A DNA stretch of 64,000 nucleotides, from contig NZ_JAPHOT010000001.1 in assembly GCF_026191115.1 (NCBI RefSeq), positions 3,395,001-3,459,000 on the forward strand. The letters run 5' to 3'. Of the stretch, positions 1-8,257 are shown piece by piece. A program made the position numbers and the translations under genes. Every line of letters starts with the position of its first letter. Position 1 is the first letter of the stretch. A model generated the notes under the pieces. It made no database searches. It was given only the letters and a program-made list of their open reading frames with translations, and had not been told where the DNA came from. This DNA comes from Legionella sp. PATHC035. Its GTDB lineage: Bacteria; Pseudomonadota; Gammaproteobacteria; Legionellales; Legionellaceae.

Positions 1-1
1 T

Positions 2-1423
2 GCAATCAGAAAACAAATGATTAGAAAACAAGTAGAAGAGTTAGCTGCATCCGTTCAAGCGACAGCGATCATGCCCGAAGATTTACTTGAAGAAGTGGCT
101 TCAATTGTTGAATGGCCCCAAGCTTTGATGGCTAATTTTGAAAAAGAGTTCCTCGAAGTTCCTGCTGAATCATTAATTGCCTCGATGCAATCGCATCAAA
201 AGTGTTTTGCACTTAAGGATCAAAAGGGGAGGTTACTGCCTCATTTTATTACAGTGTCTAATATTGCCAGTTCCAATCCAAAACAGGTTATTTTAGGAAA
301 TGAAAAAGTGATGCGTGCTCGCCTAAGTGATGCGGCGTTCTTTTTTAGACAAGATAAAAAAATGCCTTTAAGCCAGCATATTGCAGGTACAGAACAGGTT
401 GTTTTCCAGGCAAAATTAGGGAGCTTACTGGATAAAGCGTTACGTATTGAAGCCCTGATGACCTATTTAAGTCCGGCTTTACACTTAAATATCAAACAAG
501 CGCAACGTGCTGCACAACTGAGTAAATGTGATTTGTTGACTGGAATGGTTGGTGAGTTTCCCGAGTTGCAGGGGTTAATGGGATATTATTACGCACTGAA
601 TGATGGTGAAGATCAGTTTGTTGCACATGCTTTAAATGAACAATACATGCCTCGTTTCGCTGCAGATAACCTGCCTGAATCTGATTTGGGCCTCGCTTTA
701 TCCTTAGCGGATCGAATCGATACTTTGGTTGGTATTTTTGCCATAGGCCAAAGACCTTCAGGGGTAAAAGATCCATTCAAATTGCGTCGTCATGCTTTGG
801 CTGTTGTCCGTTTATTGATTGCAACGCCAGCACAGCTCAATTTAAGTACATTGATTGAGCAAGCTATGGTTCATTATGGAAAACGTATATCCGTTGAACC
901 CAATTTAATGAATGAATTGAAATCTTTTATCCTGGAACGATTGCAATCCTATTACCAAAGTCAGGGTTTGAGTGTTGATTTGATCCATGCAGTACGCGCT
1001 CGTCAGGATGATTGGTTGTATGATTTGGATAAGCGTCTTGCTGCGTTACAGTCATTTGTAAAATTGCCCGAAGCCGCTTCTCTTTCCGCTGCATGCAAAC
1101 GAGTGAACAATTTACTTTCCCAAGCAGGAAGAAACGCTTTGTCACCCGTAAACGAGCAACTTCTTGAGGAGGGGCCCGAAAAGTTTTTATATATTCACAT
1201 CGATCAAGTGGCACGCGCTGTAGAGCCTTTATACCGTTCTGCTGACTATGGTCCATTGCTGAAATTGCTTGCTAGTCTTAAAGAACCGGTCGATCTGTTT
1301 TTTGATAAAGTAATGGTCATGGTTGAGGATCAAACAATAAAAGCCAACCGTTTAGCACTTTTGGCGTGTCTACAGGAGTTATTGCAAGGAGTTGCTGATA
1401 TTTCATTGTTGCAGATCGGATGA
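2..1423 (+). CDS. glyS: Glycyl-tRNA synthetase beta subunit, C-terminal part (5' end outside window)
   Basis: This is the tetrameric bacterial type of glycyl-tRNA synthetase, which charges tRNA-Gly in the cytosol; the beta subunit binds tRNA. The reading frame is open from base 2, so the gene starts upstream and about 473 codons are visible against roughly 690 in the family. Family landmarks are the stretch around ESLIASMQSHQKCFAL, the HD-like segment with KCDLLTGMVGEFPELQG, the GVKDPFKLRRHALAVVRLL block, and a C-terminal anticodon-binding-like helical domain ending FFDKVMVMVEDQTIKANRLALL. glyQ is expected just upstream but is not in the window. The ATG at 17 is internal, not the start. Confidence 0.96.
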   Translation, partial: AIRKQMIRKQVEELAASVQATAIMPEDLLEEVASIVEWPQALMANFEKEFLEVPAESLIASMQSHQKCFALKDQKGRLLPHFITVSNIASSNPKQVILGNEKVMRARLSDAAFFFRQDKKMPLSQHIAGTEQVVFQAKLGSLLDKALRIEALMTYLSPALHLNIKQAQRAAQLSKCDLLTGMVGEFPELQGLMGYYYALNDGEDQFVAHALNEQYMPRFAADNLPESDLGLALSLADRIDTLVGIFAIGQRPSGVKDPFKLRRHALAVVRLLIATPAQLNLSTLIEQAMVHYGKRISVEPNLMNELKSFILERLQSYYQSQGLSVDLIHAVRARQDDWLYDLDKRLAALQSFVKLPEAASLSAACKRVNNLLSQAGRNALSPVNEQLLEEGPEKFLYIHIDQVARAVEPLYRSADYGPLLKLLASLKEPVDLFFDKVMVMVEDQTIKANRLALLACLQELLQGVADISLLQIG

Positions 1424-1444
1424 TATGTAGGGTCGAGGCCGCCT

Positions 1445-1521
1445 TTAGCCCGGATTAGCGCAGCGTAATCCGGGTTTGTATGCAAAAACTACGGTTTAAG
1501 CTGCACTATTCCGGGCTACAA
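1445..1521. repeat. Dispersed palindromic intergenic repeat
   Basis: Between glyS and rsmJ, outer arms TAGCCCGGA (1446-1454) and TCCGGGCTA (1510-1518) are inverted. Inside them lies a near-palindromic core (1449-1474) that contains GATTAGCGCAGCGTAATC. The same core recurs at 11485-11563 and 43579-43658, and in degenerate form near 35820, so this is a multicopy element. Confidence 0.85.
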
Positions 1522-1562
1522 AAGTATCCAGGCCAGGGTCATGTAAATGTTAGGTTATCAAT

Positions 1563-2288
1563 ATGATCAATATCTCAGCAGTAGGTTATGAGCACGAAGG
1601 CCTGCTCGATAAAGCAAAAGCTCTTGCAGAACAATTGAATTTTTATTTAGAGAAAGATGCGAGTCCTTGTCTCTATGTCACTGAATCAGGGCTTTCATTG
1701 AAAATGCCCGGTTTCTCTCCTATTTTTGCTGAATTCAGTGCTTCTTTTTGGAGTAAAAGAAAATCTGAGGGAAAAAAGCAAGGATTAGTTCGCGCTTGTA
1801 AACCAACTGCAGGGCTTAAAATTATTGATGCAACTGCGGGTTGGGGGCGTGACTCTGCTATTTTAGCCAGTTTTGGTGCAGAAGTATTGATGCTCGAACG
1901 TCATCCGGTTATGGCTTCCCTAGTATTGGATGGATTGTTGCGCAGGAGTGATACAGATCAACAACAATTGCATTTGAAATTTCTTGCCGAAGATGCCCAT
2001 TCGTACTTAAGCTCATTAGATGAGCCAAACTATCCTGATGTTATATACATTGATCCCATGCATCCGGAGCGTAATAAATCAGCATTAGTAAAAAAAGAAA
2101 TGCAAGCATTACAACAATTAATTGGTCCAGATGAAGATGCACAGGGACTTATTCAATTGGCGCTACAACGTACGAAACAAAAGGTCGTTGTAAAATGGCC
2201 ACAAAAAATAAAACCTTTATTCCCTGCTCATGCTGCTGTAGAGGGAAAAACGGTGCGGTTTGATATTTATTTTGCTCATTTAGGATAA
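1563..2288 (+). CDS. rsmJ: 16S rRNA m2G1516 methyltransferase RsmJ
   Basis: RsmJ (YhiQ) methylates the N2 of G1516 in 16S rRNA using S-adenosylmethionine. The 241-residue product has the family's usual length. The SAM-binding motif I is IIDATAGWGRDSAIL near residue 96, followed by the acidic strand end VLMLERHPVMASLV. The catalytic-loop region is PDVIYIDPMHPER near residue 160, and a late VVKWPQKIKPL strand is typical of the family. It follows glyS on the same strand, but a 139-bp gap holding a repeat lies between them, so it probably has its own transcription signal. Confidence 0.93.
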   Translation: MINISAVGYEHEGLLDKAKALAEQLNFYLEKDASPCLYVTESGLSLKMPGFSPIFAEFSASFWSKRKSEGKKQGLVRACKPTAGLKIIDATAGWGRDSAILASFGAEVLMLERHPVMASLVLDGLLRRSDTDQQQLHLKFLAEDAHSYLSSLDEPNYPDVIYIDPMHPERNKSALVKKEMQALQQLIGPDEDAQGLIQLALQRTKQKVVVKWPQKIKPLFPAHAAVEGKTVRFDIYFAHLG

Positions 2289-2597
2289 TCAAGAGTCGGT
2301 TGCTTGCAAACAGGGAGGTAATCCATCCCTCCTGACCGCAAGCGTTCAGACTACGGTGGTCGGTGTCACAAGAAAATTTCCTTTATCTCCTTGCCTCGTC
2401 ATTTTGAGTATAGCGAGGGATCACCACGCTGTAGCATGGTGTTTACCGAGATTCTTCGCTATGCTCAGGATGACGGCAATAGCAGAAGGAGCCTATTAGG
2501 CGTATGAGGTTACAGGTAGCTTAAAGCAACCGCTCTCCTAGCATTATCCTCCAAGTGGGGGAGGGAATTAAGGCAGGCAGAGGTATCTGTTACGCTA
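2289..2597. other. Intergenic stretch with a possible ~240-bp inverted-repeat element
   Basis: I see no supportable gene here. Near the two edges are imperfect inverted arms, GAGTCGGTTGCTT at 2293-2305 and AAGCAACCGCTC at 2524-2535, differing by one base. Inside is a second inverted pair built on TCATTTTGAGTATAGCGAGG (about 2399) and CTTCGCTATGCTCAGGATGA (about 2454). The GGATGACG-type sequence recurs in other gaps (about 14600-14690, 54770-54795, 59010-59040), which suggests dispersed repeat DNA. Confidence 0.5.
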
Positions 2598-2765
2598 CTA
2601 ACCGAAGTCAGAAAGTTCTTCGCGCAGGCGTTTTTCTTCAAACAAATCTTCTATGCGTCGTCTTCGTTCCAATTTTGTTGATGGGCTTGCTTCTGGGGTC
2701 AAGACGGTATCGACGCCAAACTCTTCCATTTCGTTTACATCTTCATCAAATTCACGAGTATTCAT
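2598..2765 (-). CDS. Small charged protein, possibly PA3496 family
   Basis: A 55-codon reading frame runs from ATG at 2765 to TAG at 2598. A good ribosome-binding site, AAGGAGATAGCTATG on the minus strand, precedes it, which is the main reason to call it real. The product starts MNTREFDEDVNEMEEF and ends with a very charged helix (KLERRRRIEDLFEEKRLREE). It has no signal peptide or membrane segment. The layout (acidic N-terminus, then an RRRIE-type basic/acidic helix) resembles the short PA3496-type proteins annotated in gammaproteobacteria. That match is from memory and moderate. Function unknown. It lies alone between rsmJ and a candidate effector. Confidence 0.72.
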   Translation of the reverse strand: MNTREFDEDVNEMEEFGVDTVLTPEASPSTKLERRRRIEDLFEEKRLREELSDFG

Positions 2766-2875
2766 AGCTATCTCCTTAGCCTAACCCGTAGTCAATCTAA
2801 TAAAATAACAGAAATTAGGTTTGAGGAGTAGTGGAATTTTTTGAACATTAATGACGAGGATGACAAAAACTAAAT

Positions 2876-2908
2876 ACCTGGTTTTTGAAAACATACAAAA
2901 AACCAGGT
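2876..2908 (-). terminator. Hairpin terminator of the 2920-4407 gene
   Basis: An 11-bp perfect stem has arms 2876-2886 and 2898-2908; on the minus strand it reads ACCTGGTTTTT, an 11-nt loop, then AAAAACCAGGT. A T-rich tail, ATTTAGTTTTTG, follows. It begins 12 bases past the stop codon of the minus-strand candidate effector gene. Confidence 0.7.
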
Positions 2909-2919
2909 TAATTGTTTAT

Positions 2920-4407
2920 TTAAGAGCTGAGGGTGGTTTTTACATCTTGTTCCAGTTGTTGTTCTTCAACGCTGTCAATTGCCGTTTTTCCAGCTTTAGT
3001 TCTCGCTTCATTTCTACCTTTATCAATTTCAGTACGATATTGTTTAGCAACTTCTGTTGAAGGCTGTTTAGGAGGCTCTTCAGCGATAGATTTAAGCCTA
3101 TCACGACGTTGAGCAGCCTCTTTATGAAGAAGCTCCAGCTCGGTAGGGGTGAACAGCGTTCTCGGATCAATCTCTTTGCCTGATCCGTCCTTTAATACAA
3201 TACCTTTTAATCCTTTATCACCTTTTGATTCCTCTCCAGGGAGTAAGCCTGGATCAAAACCACTTTCAAGCGCTGCTTCATAGGCTTGTCTGGCCCTTTG
3301 CTTTTGAGTTTTAGGATCATCAAAATTAATGGTCATTGTGATTGAGTCAAAACCAGAGGCTCTCACGGCCTGAGCCATGGTCAACATATCAACCTTCGGA
3401 TTTTGCTTATTACTTAAATAATAAAAGGGGGATAGTATTCGTGCAGACATGTGCACTTGCCAGGTGCCTGGATCGCCTTCTTTTGCTGCTTTTTTTTGTA
3501 CGATCTGTGTTCCAGTTAAGGAAATAATAAAATCTAAGTCTGCTGGATTTACGGCAGATATCGTATTTTCACCAACATTGATGTCAGCACCTGTAAGGGC
3601 GTCTGTGTCAGATAATCCTCTTTTTTTACGATTTTCTGCGCGAACCCGTTCCATTTCATCGAGCATTTTATTCTTTTGGCTCGCACTGAGTTGATACGCC
3701 CAACTTTCCAATTGGCCAGAGAAGATGATTCGTTTTCGTTCAAGAGCGGACGCTTTATCGAGGGTGGTCAGGTTTTCTTGAGCAGTCTTGTTGAATTCAT
3801 CAAGTTGTGTTTTGTGGGAGCTTTCTAATTCCTTAATTAGATTTTCTTTTATTTTTTTTATTTGCTCAGGATCATTCGTATTTGCAACAGCCCCTATTTT
3901 CTGTGCTAAACCCTCAGCTTTGTCTTGGAATTCTTTCAGTTCTTTTTTTTGTTGCGCTTTTAAGGCATCTCGAGCTCTTGTAGTAATTTGTTCATGATAG
4001 CCCCGCAGTTGCTCCACGGAAAGTTCAGGAACTTGTTTCATTCGTTGTTGAAAAAATTCCATGGATTCTTTATAGACTTCTTGAGCCTTAGTATAAAATG
4101 GTTGTGGGGTTAGTATACTTTTGAGTTCATCTTTGATTTCTTTTTTAGTATTGGGAGCATCATCTTTGAGTAATTTCTCTAAAGTATCTTCTTTATTGGA
4201 CCCGATTTGTGTTTTAAAGCCGGTGTGATCTTTAATTCGCTTTTCCGCATGTTGGGCGAAAGCTTCGGATCCAAAAGTAAGGTCTTGAGTTAACCCCACA
4301 GAGTCACGATATTTTTGATAAATCCTTTCTTGTTCATCAGGAGTAAACTGTTTTACCAGTTTTTGAGAATTTAATAAGTTAAAAAACCCTTTTCTAAATG
4401 AAGGCAT
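2920..4407 (-). CDS. Coiled-coil protein, candidate Dot/Icm effector
   Basis: I do not recognise a named family. The 495-residue product is very hydrophilic, without signal peptide or membrane segment. Long charged helices are likely to form coiled coils around residues 85-280 (for example KAQQKKELKEFQDKAEGLAQK). A more globular part follows (about 290-400: NPADLDFIISLTGTQIV, then FDSITMTINFDD). The C-terminus is Glu-rich (SVEEQQLEQD) and ends TTLSS, the composition often seen in Dot/Icm secretion signals. I chose the ATG at 4407 because GAGG sits 9 bases before it; an in-frame TTG lies at 4422. A PmrA-type box with matching -10 lies upstream and a terminator downstream, so it is a single-gene unit. 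Effector status is inferred, not shown. Confidence 0.7.
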   Translation of the reverse strand: MPSFRKGFFNLLNSQKLVKQFTPDEQERIYQKYRDSVGLTQDLTFGSEAFAQHAEKRIKDHTGFKTQIGSNKEDTLEKLLKDDAPNTKKEIKDELKSILTPQPFYTKAQEVYKESMEFFQQRMKQVPELSVEQLRGYHEQITTRARDALKAQQKKELKEFQDKAEGLAQKIGAVANTNDPEQIKKIKENLIKELESSHKTQLDEFNKTAQENLTTLDKASALERKRIIFSGQLESWAYQLSASQKNKMLDEMERVRAENRKKRGLSDTDALTGADINVGENTISAVNPADLDFIISLTGTQIVQKKAAKEGDPGTWQVHMSARILSPFYYLSNKQNPKVDMLTMAQAVRASGFDSITMTINFDDPKTQKQRARQAYEAALESGFDPGLLPGEESKGDKGLKGIVLKDGSGKEIDPRTLFTPTELELLHKEAAQRRDRLKSIAEEPPKQPSTEVAKQYRTEIDKGRNEARTKAGKTAIDSVEEQQLEQDVKTTLSS

Positions 4408-4439
4408 AGAGAAGTACCTCAAGAGCTATCTTTTTTAAA

Positions 4440-4472
4440 AGTATAACACTTTTTCATTAAGAGAGAATTAAA
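4440..4472 (-). promoter_or_regulatory. PmrA-type operator and -10 element upstream of candidate effector gene
   Basis: On the minus strand the sequence TTTAAT-TCTCT-CTTAAT (4456-4472) matches the PmrA direct repeat YTTAAK-N5-YTTAAK at every defined position. Ten bases downstream lies TATACT (4440-4445), a good -10 hexamer, with the ATG about 33 bases further on. PmrA is a known activator of Dot/Icm effector genes in Legionella and Coxiella. The same architecture and spacing occur at 29249-29281. Confidence 0.6.
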
Positions 4473-4534
4473 AGCTTTTAATCTAAAAGGCGAGCTGTCA
4501 GAATTTTAGACAAACATTATGATAAATCGTAACT

Positions 4535-4576
4535 CTATGCCCTGGTTTAGAGCTTATACCATCACCCAGGGCATAG
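4535..4576 (-). terminator. Stem-loop after metQ, possible terminator
   Basis: Perfect 11-bp arms CTATGCCCTGG (4535-4545) and CCAGGGCATAG (4566-4576) enclose a 20-base loop, starting about 32 bases after the metQ stop codon. On the minus strand the tail is not a clean T run (AGTTACGATTTA). It may instead act with the AAAAA on the plus side, or only protect the 3' end. Confidence 0.45.
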
Positions 4577-4607
4577 AAAAATCGGCTACACCAGCTTAGA
4601 TAGGTTT

Positions 4608-5387
4608 TTACCAAGCAGGAATCGCCGAATCTCCAAATAAAGTTTTAGCCTTTTCTTTAACTTCTTCGGAGTTTAATGCTTTAACAAAGAGCTCCAATTG
4701 TGCTTTTTTAGGAGAGTTGCTCCGAATAGCAATAATATTGGCATACGGTGAGGTTTTATCTTCAGTAAATAAAGCATCATGTGAAGGATTTAAACCTGCA
4801 GGCAGGGCAAATGTTGTATTGATTACGGCTGCATCGACATCAGGCAAGACTCTCGGCAGTTGTGCTGCATCCATTTCTTTGAATTGCAGATCATGTGGAT
4901 TGGTCGCAATATCTTTTAAGCCAGTATTATCATGGGTCGTTTTCAATGTAATCAACTGCGCTTTTTCTAACAGCTGTAAGGCACGCATTTCATTGCTGGG
5001 ATCATTAGGTACGGCAATGACTGCTTTTTCAGGTAATTGTTTTAATGAAGTGTGTTTTTTGGAATAAATTCCCATAGGGTATACGAAAGTTCTGCCTATC
5101 GACTCAAGCGTATAGCCATGCGCTTTAACAGCGGCATTGAGGTAAGGTAAATGTTGGTAGACATTAGCATCCAAACTTCCATCCTGTAACGCCTCATTAG
5201 GAAGGTTGTAGTCATTGAATGTTACAATTTTTATATTTAAGTTGTATTTATTCTTAGCTACTTCTTTTGCTGTTTCAACCAATTCAGTTTCTGGCCCAGC
5301 AATAGTTCCTATGACTAAAGTATTTGGTGAGGGCTTGTTGCAGGCAACAAGACTTAATAATAAAACACAATAAGCTAAAATTCGCAT
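4608..5387 (-). CDS. metQ: Methionine ABC transporter substrate-binding lipoprotein MetQ
   Basis: This is the NlpA/MetQ-family lipoprotein that binds methionine in the periplasm and delivers it to MetI. The N-terminus MRILAYCVLLLSLVAC is a lipoprotein signal peptide with lipobox LVAC, the Cys being the acylated residue. The family features TLVIGTIAGPETELVETA, LQDGSLDANVYQHLPYL and a C-terminal SEEVKEKAKTLFGDSAIPAW are clear. I chose the ATG at 5387, 6 bases after a TTGGAG ribosome-binding site; an in-frame TTG at 5399 gives four extra residues. It is the last gene of metNIQ, 24 bases after metI. Confidence 0.92.
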   Translation of the reverse strand: MRILAYCVLLLSLVACNKPSPNTLVIGTIAGPETELVETAKEVAKNKYNLNIKIVTFNDYNLPNEALQDGSLDANVYQHLPYLNAAVKAHGYTLESIGRTFVYPMGIYSKKHTSLKQLPEKAVIAVPNDPSNEMRALQLLEKAQLITLKTTHDNTGLKDIATNPHDLQFKEMDAAQLPRVLPDVDAAVINTTFALPAGLNPSHDALFTEDKTSPYANIIAIRSNSPKKAQLELFVKALNSEEVKEKAKTLFGDSAIPAW

Positions 5388-5411
5388 GAAAAACTCCAAA
5401 AATGATTTAAA

Positions 5412-6059
5412 TCAATTATGTAAAAAACGCTTTGCTAAGTAATCTCCGATCATTTGGGTTAGTTGAACCATCACAATCAAAATGATTACAGTTGAAATCA
5501 TGACCCCAGCATCAAAACGCTGATAACCATAGTTAATTGCCAGAGTGCCCAACCCTCCAGCACCAACCGTTCCTGCCATTGCAGAATAATTAACTAAAGT
5601 AATGGCTGTAACCGTAATTGCATGGATTAAAGCAGGTTTTGCTTCAGGCAATAAAATATGCAAAATAATTTGTCGCGTGCTAGCGCCCATCGCATATCCG
5701 GTTTCAATAAGCCCAGAAGGTAAACTACGATAAACGTTATCAACCAGTCTGGCAAAAAAGGGAGTTGCACCGAGAGTAAGCGGCACTATCGCGGCATTCA
5801 TTCCTATTGAGGTTCCAACAATAAGTCGAGTAAATGGAATAATTGCCACCAATAGAATAATGAAAGGTATCGACCGCGCCATGTTAATGAAGGTAGATAA
5901 TGTCTTATGAACCTTAGGCATGGGTTTGATTTGACTCGACGAATAAAGCCAAGTTCCTAAAGGTAAACCCAGTATCACCGCAAATACGGTGCTGGTGACG
6001 ACCATATACAATGTTTCGCCTGTTGCGATGAATAAATCATATGCCATCGGGAAGGACAT
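5412..6059 (-). CDS. metI: Methionine ABC transporter permease MetI
   Basis: This is the inner-membrane permease of the MetNIQ importer. The 215-residue protein has about five hydrophobic segments and the binding-protein-dependent permease fold. The coupling-loop region is [31 protein letters not shown] (about residues 125-155), matching the EAA motif of MetI proteins, followed by the [24 protein letters not shown] signature. Its start codon lies 23 bases inside metN, so the two are translationally coupled, and metQ follows. Confidence 0.93.
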   Translation of the reverse strand: MSFPMAYDLFIATGETLYMVVTSTVFAVILGLPLGTWLYSSSQIKPMPKVHKTLSTFINMARSIPFIILLVAIIPFTRLIVGTSIGMNAAIVPLTLGATPFFARLVDNVYRSLPSGLIETGYAMGASTRQIILHILLPEAKPALIHAITVTAITLVNYSAMAGTVGAGGLGTLAINYGYQRFDAGVMISTVIILIVMVQLTQMIGDYLAKRFLHN

Positions 6060-7062
6060 AACCTAAAACCTCCACAGTTAATTTGGCTTGTTCACAGCGT
6101 TCAATGAATGCTTCGAGTAAAAATGGATGTGCCGTTAATTCAACTACTAATACACCACAGGTTACCGTGTCATAACGATCGATATTGGCGAGTAAGATGT
6201 TGATGTCTAGATTTAATTCGCGGCTTGTTTGACTAATAAAGGGTACTGTTGCCTCTTCACCCTGGAAAAACAGACGTAGTAATGGCTTATCCGTCACGTA
6301 GTCTGCGAGCTTGTTCGTGAGACATTCGGGTAACTCAGGACTAAGTTGAGCATAAAGCATGCCTCGCGCCAGGCTGTCCTTTTTATTAAATACATTGGCT
6401 AAAGCGGTGGTTTCGGCCAACTCACCATCAACCATGACGGCCAATCGGTTACAAATACGCTTCACTACATCCATTTCATGAGTAATAAGCACTATAGTGA
6501 TGCCATAAAGTGAATTGATTTTTTTGAGCAATGCCAAAATCGAATCGGTTGTTTCTGGATCCAATGCAGAAGTTGCTTCGTCACAAAGCAGAATTTTAGG
6601 GGAGCAACTTAAAGCGCGAGCGATGGCAACTCTTTGCTTTTGGCCGCCACTAAGTTGTGCCGGATAGGCCAGTTTCTTATCCGTCAATTCGACTATGGGT
6701 AGTAATTCGTCAATTTTATTACGAATAGAATCTTCATCTATCCCTTGAATGCGCATAGGGAGCGCAATATTGTCGTACACATTTTTTGAATTCAATAAAT
6801 TGAATTGTTGGAAAATCATGGCCATTTTATGGCGAGCTAAAGCTAAGTTTTTTCTCGAAAGAGTAGTCAGATCCTGCCCATCGATCAAAACATCGCCTTT
6901 ATCAGGCCGTTCTAGAAGATTAATGCATCTTAATAAGGTGGATTTGCCTGCACCACTTCTGCCAATAATTCCAAAAATTTCACCTTCTTGAATAAATAAA
7001 TTAATGTCACGCAGGACAGATTTTCCCGAAAAGGATTTAGATAATCCAATTAATTCAATCAT
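6037..7062 (-). CDS. metN: Methionine ABC transporter ATP-binding protein MetN
   Basis: This is the ATPase that powers methionine import. The 341 residues hold Walker [10 protein letters not shown] (about 38-46), the Q-loop IFQQFNLL, the ABC signature LSGGQKQR (about 140), Walker [16 protein letters not shown], and the switch His in [10 protein letters not shown]. The last ~90 residues form the NIL (ACT-like) domain, which binds methionine and inhibits transport when the cell is replete. It is the first gene of metNIQ and overlaps metI. I found no S-adenosylmethionine riboswitch in the upstream 421 bases that I could defend. Confidence 0.94.
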   Translation of the reverse strand: MIELIGLSKSFSGKSVLRDINLFIQEGEIFGIIGRSGAGKSTLLRCINLLERPDKGDVLIDGQDLTTLSRKNLALARHKMAMIFQQFNLLNSKNVYDNIALPMRIQGIDEDSIRNKIDELLPIVELTDKKLAYPAQLSGGQKQRVAIARALSCSPKILLCDEATSALDPETTDSILALLKKINSLYGITIVLITHEMDVVKRICNRLAVMVDGELAETTALANVFNKKDSLARGMLYAQLSPELPECLTNKLADYVTDKPLLRLFFQGEEATVPFISQTSRELNLDINILLANIDRYDTVTCGVLVVELTAHPFLLEAFIERCEQAKLTVEVLGYVLPDGI

Positions 7063-7483
7063 TATTTATAACCTGAGATTATGCGTGCGGGCAGAAGACT
7101 TAGAGGAAATGCTGTTCATATCCGCTTTAGCCGTATTTTCAAAAAAGAAAGCTTTTTTGAGCGTCCGCAAGCTGAATTTCAAATCGACGCCATATCGACA
7201 TTATACACAAACTGTTCGCTTAAAAAAAGTATAAACTTACTCATCTTAATCATATTTTGCGGGTGGTAGTGAGTTCTCAATATTATAGTGGCTGAATGAT
7301 TTAGCTTATTCTTGAAAGAGCGATGGAAAATGTTGTTTATGAGTTTATTGCATTGTAATATGTTGATCTTTAACAAACATTAACTTGCTGCAACATCATA
7401 ATACGCTGAGACATCCACTGTATTTAAGTTTGAGTGGATGCAACTCGATATGAGGCAGTTATAGAGAAATACAAGGATGTCTG
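7063..7483. other. Divergent intergenic region between metN and an exported protein gene
   Basis: This AT-rich gap must carry promoters for metN (leftward) and for the 7484 gene (rightward), but I cannot place either with confidence. A perfect 8-bp hairpin (CATCCACT at 7412-7419, AGTGGATG at 7433-7440) lies 44 bases before the 7484 start and would fall in its leader. No gene is supported. Confidence 0.4.
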
Positions 7484-8242
7484 ATGCTTTTTAATAAATC
7501 CACCTACAGAGGATTAGCACTCATATTTTTGACCTCTGTGAGCTCATCTACTTCTTTTGCAGCCGGCGGACCCGCAAATAATTTCTTTTTTGATTACACA
7601 AAAGGTCATTTGCTTCTTGAACTCGGGGGTTTTTATGCAACTCAAGGAAAAGCCCAAGATATTCATATAAAAACCTTAGTTGGAAACCGATATACCGTTA
7701 AAAGTCATTCTCAAGGGAATGGTCTTGTGGGTGTGGGTTACTTTTTGGATGGACCAGAACATGATCGATTTAAATTTTCTTACGGGGCGAATGTTTTTTT
7801 CTTAGGCACAACGGCAACTAAGGGTTACATTATTGAAGAACAGTTAGATACGAACCTTTCTTATACCTATAAGACACAAAATATTCCTTTATTTTTTATG
7901 GCAAAGAGTTTAGTGCAAACTCATAGCGATAAAATCAATCTCGCTATTGATGTAGGTATTGGCCCCAATTTCATTGAAACCAGCCATTATAAAGAAATCG
8001 CTCTGACCACCTTTACCGTTCCCGATAATGGCTTTTCTGATAATAATACTACTGCATTCGCAGCTACAGTAGGCGCAGGCCTTCGATTTAACCAAGTTGC
8101 AGATAAAATTCCTCTAGAATGCGGTTATCGCTTTTTTTATTTGGGGCAAGGGAAATTGGCCAAAAATAATGATCTCATTATTAATACCCTTAAAACAGGT
8201 AATAACTATGCGAATGCTCTCATTTGTTCTGTCACAATTTAA
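7484..8242 (+). CDS. Exported protein, probable outer-membrane beta-barrel
   Basis: I do not recognise a named family. The 252-residue product begins with a signal peptide (MLFNKSTYRGLALIFLTSVSS, cleavage likely after SFAA). The mature part is built of alternating-pattern strands with many Gly and aromatic residues (HLLLELGGFYATQGKA, GLVGVGYFLDG, FKFSYGANVFFLG, AFAATVGAGLRFNQV, PLECGYRFFYLGQGKL). This suggests a small barrel such as an OmpA- or opacity-like fold. An AAGGATG ribosome-binding site precedes the ATG. The DUF1554-type gene starts only 15 bases after the stop, so they are likely co-transcribed and may act together at the cell surface. Confidence 0.65.
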   Translation: MLFNKSTYRGLALIFLTSVSSSTSFAAGGPANNFFFDYTKGHLLLELGGFYATQGKAQDIHIKTLVGNRYTVKSHSQGNGLVGVGYFLDGPEHDRFKFSYGANVFFLGTTATKGYIIEEQLDTNLSYTYKTQNIPLFFMAKSLVQTHSDKINLAIDVGIGPNFIETSHYKEIALTTFTVPDNGFSDNNTTAFAATVGAGLRFNQVADKIPLECGYRFFYLGQGKLAKNNDLIINTLKTGNNYANALICSVTI

Positions 8243-8257
8243 TCAAGGAATTTCAGT

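Noticed and set aside
2555..2767. 70-codon plus-strand frame
   Set aside because: It is antisense to the 55-residue minus-strand gene, which has the ribosome-binding site and protein-like composition.
7063..7483. S-adenosylmethionine riboswitch or MetJ boxes ahead of metN
   Set aside because: I could not find the conserved riboswitch core or tandem AGACGTCT-like boxes.
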